Source: Ipomoea triloba (lineage: Eukaryota > Streptophyta > Magnoliopsida > Solanales > Convolvulaceae). From it: DNA of 64,000 bases. The translations under genes and the position numbers were made by a program. Below are positions 58,025 to 64,000 of the stretch, piece by piece. Each line of letters begins with the position of its first letter. The first letter of the stretch is position 1. The notes below the pieces were generated by a model that did no database searches, was not told the origin of the DNA, and was given only the letters and a program-made list of their open reading frames with translations. The stretch spans positions 5,724,156 through 5,788,155 of the forward strand of contig NC_044916.1 in the NCBI RefSeq assembly GCF_003576645.1. The letters are read 5' to 3'.

Positions 58025-58290
58025 AGGAATAATATATATAATTAATATTAATAATATGTATAATTACTATCATATGTACGTAATTAATATTAATAATATG
58101 TATAATTACTATCATATGTACGTAGTTAATATTAATAATATGTATAATTACTATCATATGTACGTAGTTATTAAGATAGGATTTAGGAATAATATATATA
58201 ATTAATATTAATAATATATATATAATTACTATCATATGTACGTAGTTATTAAGATAGGATTTAGGAATAATATATATAATTAATATTAAT
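58025..58290. repeat. short tandem repeats near the Helitron 5' end
   Basis: Five or so copies of AATTACTATCATATGTACGT with AATTAATATTAATAATAT between them. Confidence 0.85.
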
Positions 58291-58377
58291 AATATATATA
58301 ATTACTAAAATACCCCTATAATTGAGCGGGAAAATTTGGGAGGAGGATATTGTTTTTATATATAGTATAGATATAGA

Positions 58378-58608
58378 TTGCTAAGATAGACTTATATATT
58401 TAACATCTTTGATTTTTTTTTATCTCTAATAATCAAATTTAATTGCCAAGTAGCTTGTAGCTCAATGAGATTATATTGTAATATAGTCAGTAATACTAAA
58501 AAAAAACACTATAACTGATTTTTAATCAAAACACATGTTTATCAACATAAAATAAAGAAATAGTTATGATTGTTAAAAATTACTAAATTAATTAGTTTTA
58601 CATAATAA
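58378..58608. repeat. copy of 26.53-26.79 kb, right of the Helitron
   Basis: It resumes TTGCTAAGATAGACTTATAT as in 26530 onward and runs to CATAATAA at 58608, where another hairpin element begins. Confidence 0.85.
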
Positions 58609-58640
58609 CTAGTATTTCCGCCCGTGCGTTGCACGGAATG
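58609..58640 (-). mobile_element. candidate second Helitron 3' end
   Basis: The minus strand reads hairpin CCGTGCAACGCACGG, a short spacer, CTAG, then T. The paralogous block near 26783 has CATAATAA/TATGAG without it, so an A/T insertion is supported on this side. Host-like sequence (ATTATTGAAAAC) may resume near 59020, but the 5' terminus was not found. Confidence 0.5.
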
Positions 58641-59683
58641 AATTTGCTATAATATGTTTAGAATATTTCGATCGATATACAATTATGTAAATTATAATAT
58701 CGAATATTATATAGTGCAATAGAAGAATTGGGTTTGATCGATTATGTTTTCTGATGTTATCATTGTTTGAATTTGAGCAAATAATTACCTAATTAATAGC
58801 CAATGTGTATATATATGCATCCGGTGCTGAAACTTTAGACATTTTATATATCAATGTTTATGATTTGTATTAATTGGGCTGATTATCCCGTTGTCCAGCA
58901 ACTCAGTTATAGAAATTATTTATACGGATGATATATTTTCTATGTTAATATATAGCAATTTAGTCATCTTTGTATAAAAAGAAAACATAATAGTATATCA
59001 ATGTAACTATTTTGAATTACATATTATTGAAAACCTTTTTGTAGATGACATTGATAGTATATTATATATTGTTATTGTAAATTTTTATACTTATTTTAAT
59101 TTACATCACTAATGAAGTAAATTATCTAGAATTACAACTTTTTAGTGCTTTATTTTAGAATTACTAGAGTAAAATATCCAGAACCTTAGTACTTCATGAA
59201 TTATAAGATATTTCAAAAGCAGGCATGTATAGATTAACTCTGTTTTTTTTTTAAGTGTATAGATTAACCTTATTTCATGAATGTTTGATTTGTGGAGTAA
59301 AATATCCAAAACCTTATTATTTTTATATTACCATAATTTATTTTTACCAGTTGTTAATAAATTATATGTCATCAACAAATTAATGGACGCACTAAATTTC
59401 AAATTGAAAATATATTTAAACATTAAAATTATTACTTCGTGTATTTTAAACCAAATAAATAAAAAAGAAAATAAACATAAAATTTTAAACTCCGATTGTA
59501 TTTGAGCTAAAAATTTTATGCATACTAACCCCAAAAATATTATGCAATTGAAAAAATATCAATTAGAAAATGAATTTCAACATAATATATAGAAAGAAAT
59601 ATAACTTTAACAAATTATTATGATTGAAAAAGGTGTAGGAAAAAAAAAAGATAAATGCAAAATGAGAAAATATTGTATGAGTA

Positions 59684-59684
<1 letters not shown>
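58641..59684. other. AT-rich DNA with a piece of the 11.8 kb block
   Basis: 59320-59430 repeats TTGTTAATAAATTATATGTC and CAACAAATTAATGGACGCAC, as at 11800-11860 and 24215-24270. Nothing coding was recognised. Confidence 0.5.
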
Positions 59685-59726
<42 letters not shown>

Positions 59727-59755
59727 NAAAAAAAAAAAAAAAAAAAAAAAAAAAA
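59685..59755. repeat. poly-A block with an N
   Basis: About 70 A with one N at 59727. It could be a retroposon tail or an assembly artefact. Poly-Phe ORFs here are meaningless. Confidence 0.85.
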
Positions 59756-60077
59756 CGCACAACATACAAGCTTTTGGTAAAAAGACTTGTTGAAAAATCA
59801 ATATTTACCTACAAATGAAAATATATAGAGTTTTCCTCTTATCCACAAAAAAATAATAATAAAATGTTAGAGTATTTCAAAATTTGCAATAATTACCAAA
59901 TTACTATTCTAAATGACATCATACCAAAAATTATTAAATAAAAAATGGAGGAGATAATATTGAAAAAAATCAGTGAACTATTTAGGTTATATGCATAGTA
60001 ATAGTAATAGTAGTGATGATGATGATGTAGCCCTTAGACTACATTTGTTCCAAAAACATATGTTATAAACAATCCTT

Positions 60078-60081
<4 letters not shown>

Positions 60082-60129
<48 letters not shown>
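60082..60129. repeat. (TA)n microsatellite
   Basis: TA run of 48 bases. Confidence 0.95.
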
Positions 60130-60132
<3 letters not shown>

Positions 60133-60265
60133 GTTATATCAAACAATTGAGTTTAGTACTTCGTGAAATATCAATATTGGACAAATTGTCACATTATTTA
60201 CCTGTACTTGGTGATTAGTTCACCAACCTAAGCAAGGTAATAATTCATAAGAAAAATATGGAAAT

Positions 60266-60553
60266 TCAAATTAATTTTTCACAAACTTTCTTAAGAATAA
60301 CACAATTCACGTATCCTATGCACGACCCTTCAAATTCCTTTCTTGTTTGATCGACATCCTCAGGAAGAAGAATATGTTCAAAATCATAGGCATAATCGAT
60401 CTGAACATTTATGCATTCTTGAACTTTTTGTTCGAAATAATCATCAACAGGTGGAGGGGGAGGTGAAGGTGGAGGGGTATTATTGCATGAAGACACTAAT
60501 AAAGGTAAAACAATGGTTAAGACAAACATCATGATAATGTACTTAGAACTCAT
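60266..60553 (-). CDS. small secreted Pro-rich, Cys-containing protein
   Basis: 95 residues in a single exon. Residues 1-22 form a good signal peptide (hydrophobic core MMFVLTIVLPLLV, cut near SSC). A Pro-rich stretch TPPPSPPPPP lies at 26-35. The mature part has Cys at 23, 47, 78, 84 and 91 in an acidic helix-like context. It is presumably exported to the apoplast. I do not recognise the family; Cys spacing is not a clear match to prolamin-like, defensin or LTP patterns. That it is a gene is supported by a diverged copy (43921-43976 plus 46875-47011) that conserves the signal peptide, the SSCNNTPP start and the C-terminal VNC...C. Role is unknown. Confidence 0.7.
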   Translation of the reverse strand: MSSKYIIMMFVLTIVLPLLVSSCNNTPPPSPPPPPVDDYFEQKVQECINVQIDYAYDFEHILLPEDVDQTRKEFEGSCIGYVNCVILKKVCEKLI

Positions 60554-60615
60554 AATTATTTATTATTACTCTTATCCCTCTCTATTCTTTAATTTCAATT
60601 TTAATGTGATTTGTG

Positions 60616-60619
<4 letters not shown>

Positions 60620-60669
<50 letters not shown>
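60620..60669. repeat. (TA)n microsatellite
   Basis: TA run followed by a short GTAT run, about 70 bp upstream of the secreted-protein ATG. Confidence 0.95.
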
Positions 60670-60681
<12 letters not shown>

Positions 60682-61078
60682 ATAACTTTTTTATGCATAA
60701 TATTAAGTACAAAAGCATTGTTATTATTACTACCTGTAAAATATCATTAGTTTATCAATTTGTTTAGAAACTGAATGTGATTTAATTATTAGTCATAAAT
60801 TTAAGTTAATGACATTAGAGTAAATACATCTAATATTTCTACAATAAAAAGTCATATTCAATGAATATTTTTAATACACCATGTTTATTTTATATATATA
60901 TATTGTTGGTTTTATGACTTTTGAGTAGTCAACGACATGCCAACATTAATGAATAATAAGTATATGAGAAAAATATAGAGAAAATATAAAAAGAGAATTT
61001 AGAGAGAAAAAATATTTTGTATTACTGATAATTGTATTGCTTGTGAATGAATATTTTTATTCCCTCCATAATATGCCA
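60670..61078. other. upstream region of the secreted-protein gene
   Basis: 60780-60900 is shared with 47120-47240. Nothing else was recognised. Confidence 0.4.
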
Positions 61079-61286
61079 ATTATCAATGTCACCCCTAAAT
61101 TATTAGTGGTGTAAATGTTGTCCGTCAATTTTCAAAACGGTATGTATAGTGCCCTCCCGTAGTGTAAATATTGCCCATCTTTTTTTTCAAAAAGGCCCAT
61201 GTTGTGAGGGGCAATATATGTACCGTTTTGAAAATTGAGTAGTAACATTTACACCACTAATAATTCAGAGATGACATTGATAATAA
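61079..61286. mobile_element. fold-back MITE
   Basis: The left arm ATTATCAATGTCACCCCTAA ... GTGGTGTAAATGTT ... TCAATTTTCAAAACGGTA is inverted as TACCGTTTTGAAAATTGA ... AACATTTACACCACTAAT ... GATGACATTGATAAT. Arms are about 85 bp. Confidence 0.75.
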
Positions 61287-61309
61287 CCCTTCGTAGCGCT
61301 CCATGTGTC

Positions 61310-61504
61310 CAGATGTAGTTGCACCTAACGTTATAACTAGGTGCACCTAATGTTATAACTAGATGCACCTAGGTGCATCCAGGTGCATGAATGTTAACAA
61401 GGTAAATTATTTGCATTTCTAAGTGAAAATAGGTGCACAAGTGCAAGTAAAATGTATTACAGGTGCAAGTAAATTGTACACTGAGGATCAATACTAAGTG
61501 CACC
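61310..61504. repeat. short repeats built on AGGTGCA
   Basis: GCACCTAACGTTATAACTAG is followed by a near copy at a period of 22, then TGCACCTAGGTGCATCCAGGTGCATG and further AGGTGCA(C/A) phrases. They abut the long LTR. Confidence 0.7.
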
Positions 61505-64000
61505 TGTAACACCCCAATTTTCACATCTTGGATTTATTACAAAATCCTTAAAATATAATACATTGCGGAAGCGTCTAACCAGCAGAAAACTGGGTGTTAC
61601 CGCCACGCTTAGGTATCTTTCCTATACCCAAACGCTAATGCTAAACTTACAACCTCAAATAACCATATCAATATCCAGATATGTACATATGGAAATAATC
61701 CCTCAGGGTGTCTATTCTAGGATAGAGTAGTCTTCCACCTCGACTTCCATCCTATTCAGAGCTCATCGGGCCACAGAGGCCCACGCTAGACTGCATCTAA
61801 TAAAGTACACAATGAAGTGTAGTTAGCGCGACGGCTAAGTAAGGATATCCATTATCACTCGAAAATAAACAAAGGTTTTCAAAATAATTATTCAACAAGA
61901 ACAAGGTAAGATAACATTACCCAACAATCGCAATCAACCTGCAAACATTTTTAACAACAAGTAATTTCACTTCATTTCAGTAAATCGAGCAAATAACTCA
62001 GTCATTAATTCACCCGATGGTTAGCTCTCACACATCACCCATGGTACACAATTCTCGCCTTACTCATAAGTGAGGTACGAAACACATCCACTATTAGATA
62101 TCGGTGGGGTACACAACACATCCACCTTCCAACTCTCACGTGGGGTACGAAACACATCCACGTTTAACTCACGGTGGGGTACGAAACACATCCACCTTTA
62201 ATTCACGAGTGGGGTACGAAACACATCCACTATTAGATCTCGGTGGGGTACACAACACATCCATCTTTCCAACTCTCACGTGGGGTACGAAACACATCCA
62301 CGTTTAACTCACGGTGGGGTACGAAACACATCCACCTTTAATTCACGAGTGGGGTACGAAACACATCCACTATTAGATCTCGGTGGGGTACACAACACAT
62401 CCACCTTTCCAACTCTCACGTGGGGTACGAAACACATCCACGTTTAACTCCCGGTGGGGTACGAAACACATCCACCTTTAATTCACGAGTGGGGTACGAA
62501 ACACATCCACTATTAGATCTCGGTGGGGTACACAACACATCCACCTTTCCAACTCTCACGTGGGTACGAAACACATCCACGTTTAACTCACGGTGGGGTA
62601 CGAAACACATCCACCTTTAATTCACGAGTGGGGTACGAAACACATCCACCATTAATTCATCACACGACTCCATCACCAATAACTCACTCAGATATATTTT
62701 CCCAACCCGCATGCTTAGGTTAGTATTAGTCACGTCACAGAAAAACCAAGTATAGAGTCATAATAATTTTCAAAACATAATTATTTTCCATGTTAATATA
62801 ATGCACAAAAATAATATTTGTCAAAATTGTTTCTAACCATTCTTTTTCAGAAAATTTCAGCTTGGCGCAGTCCGAAAGATTGAGCCGGTAAAAATAGTTC
62901 CCGAACTCTTTTTCACTTGAAATTTTTATGGTAGAACCCTAACTCATAGTACTTGATGTCCATAAAAAGTTTTGGTCATATAGGTCCACGAATTAACACA
63001 GAAAATTACCTTTTTGCCCCTGGTCCGAAATGTTCTTCTCACTGGACCAGTTTTGGAAAAAGGTGCGAAAATCATACTTATACTACTCCGATCATTATGA
63101 AATTTTATATGTAGGTTCTACACTTGTTGATCTTCATGTCTACAAAATTTGGAGTCAAAATGCCTTACCAATTTCTCCCAATAATTTTCGAAAGGTCACT
63201 GCTGGAAACTAGTTTGGTTTTTACTCAATAATTTCACAAGTATAAATTTCTATGGGCATAAATACAACCTATACATGCATAAAATAGCTATAACATGTAT
63301 ATTAGAATTTACCAAAAATCAAAGTAAGGATTTTTGAAGCCAATTTATAGATCTATGGCATAACACATAATTAGTGCGTAAAAATTCCTAATCATATAAT
63401 TCCCTAGCAATTGTCTATATCCAAGTGATTGAGCCAACTTAAGGGATTCCTTACCTCAATAGAAGCTTTTAAACCAAAGTAGTTGCTAGCTCCTTTCTTG
63501 AATTCAAAGACCCTAAGAATATCACCATAATAACAATATTTTCATAAATCTTAAGTTCAAGCTTAAATCCTAGGAGGGATTGAACCGAACAAAACCGAAG
63601 TTCTTACCCATAGAAGAGCTCTTGGAGTTGAAAAATTGCCTAAGGCTTTCTTAGATCACCATGGAAGACTAAAATTATCTCTTCTTCCCTAAGTGTGTTA
63701 CACGAAAATGAGAGAGAGATAGGAGAGAGATGAGTGTGATCTTGTTTGATATTGTTCTTGAAGACCAAGCAATCAAGTACAAAGCCTCCATACCTCATTA
63801 ATATTACATTAAATGGCCAAATCATAGTCTAGGATTGGATTTGCCACATGTCATCACCCCATGGATCCCTTATGAAGATATTAATTTAATTGGCCAGTTT
63901 GTGCTTAAATCAGATGAATGTTCGGAGGACTATAACTTAATTCGGGAAAATTCTAATACCAAAATTATCGTAAAAATATTCCCGTCACAAATCACCAATT
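61505..64000. mobile_element. long LTR, reverse orientation, running off the window
   Basis: It starts TGTAACACCCC at 61505 and is colinear, in reverse complement, with the LTRs at 27.6-33.85 kb. By comparison about 300 bases remain beyond the window, giving an LTR near 2.8 kb. Its minisatellite (62102-62650) uses a different monomer from the other copies. No coding region is visible, so I cannot tell a solo LTR from the edge of a complete element. Confidence 0.8.
62102..62650. repeat. higher-order minisatellite in the LTR, 140-bp period
   Basis: Four related subunits of about 35 bp (GGTGGGGTACACAACACATC / GTGGGGTACGAAACACATCC plus spacers) form a 139-140 bp composite that repeats about four times (starts 62102, 62241, 62381, 62521). 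Copies are nearly identical. Confidence 0.92.

Larger units (their letters stand above)
55349..58377 (-). mobile_element. non-autonomous Helitron inserted between A and T
   Basis: On the minus strand the element starts TCTATATCTATACTATATAT at 58377. It ends with hairpin CCGTGCATCGCACGG, 8 nt and CTAG at 55349. The flanks are A on the 5' side and T on the 3' side, with no target duplication. The paralogous copy near 26530 reads CCTATTGC without an insert, as expected for Helitron insertion into AT. The 3029-bp interior is very AT-rich, has no Rep/helicase gene, and contains large internal tandem repeats. It would have needed an autonomous Helitron. Confidence 0.9.

Noticed and set aside
59563..59801. 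Poly-Phe ORFs
   Set aside because: They derive from the 70-base poly-A block with an N.
62104..62723. ORFs with repeated GGVRNTSTFN / VGYETHP
   Set aside because: They are products of the GGGGTACGAAACACATCC minisatellite within an LTR.

Overview
The window looks like AT-rich intergenic DNA of a flowering plant, most likely a dicot. The evidence is a Ty1/copia element primed by initiator tRNA-Met, hAT, CACTA, Helitron, LINE and Tourist-type elements, and a 12-exon pectin acetylesterase gene with GT-AG introns. I cannot name the species. There are many (TA)n arrays, two suspicious homopolymer blocks, and several N positions that mark imperfect assembly.

Layout. 1-197: the end of a long-LTR family. 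360-626: a broken transposon-derived reading frame. 2.2-4.1 kb: minisatellite and degenerate repeats. 5522-8237 (-): a complete pectin acetylesterase gene, found by joining exons by eye. A 660-bp hAT element (8291-8950) sits 53 bp upstream of its ATG. 9-14.5 kb: Helitron-end, LTR-like, MITE and duplicated sequence. 14963-22248 (-): a nearly intact copia retrotransposon with 337-bp LTRs differing at one base, a TATAA target duplication and one in-frame stop between the gag/protease and integrase parts. It lies inside older DNA-transposon sequence. 22.8-27.5 kb: second copies of blocks also found at 2-3 kb, 11-13 kb and 54-58 kb. 27.6-33.85 kb: a long LTR interrupted by a younger solo LTR of the same family with a TCGGA target duplication. 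Both carry minisatellites, and the assembly is damaged at two N bases. 36.3-37.1 kb: two MITEs. 37645-42238: a non-autonomous CACTA element with an AAT target duplication that carries two in-phase exons of the cellular gene DDI1, plus other exon-like pieces. 43.9-47.0 kb: a small secreted-protein gene split by LINE and CACTA debris. 49.4-53.1 kb: repeats, a poly-G block and a duplicated first exon of the pectin acetylesterase gene. 55349-58377: a Helitron (-), with its insertion site confirmed by an unoccupied paralogous copy at 26.5 kb. 60266-60553 (-): the intact small secreted-protein gene. 61505-64000: another copy of the long LTR, inverted relative to that at 27-34 kb.

Only two host genes look intact: the pectin acetylesterase and the 95-residue secreted protein. 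They show no functional link. The interest of the window lies in the transposon biology: exon capture by the CACTA element, insertions dated by empty-site paralogues, a recent copia insertion, and LTRs whose internal minisatellites differ between copies. I found no tRNA or rRNA gene, CRISPR array or bacterial-type operon.
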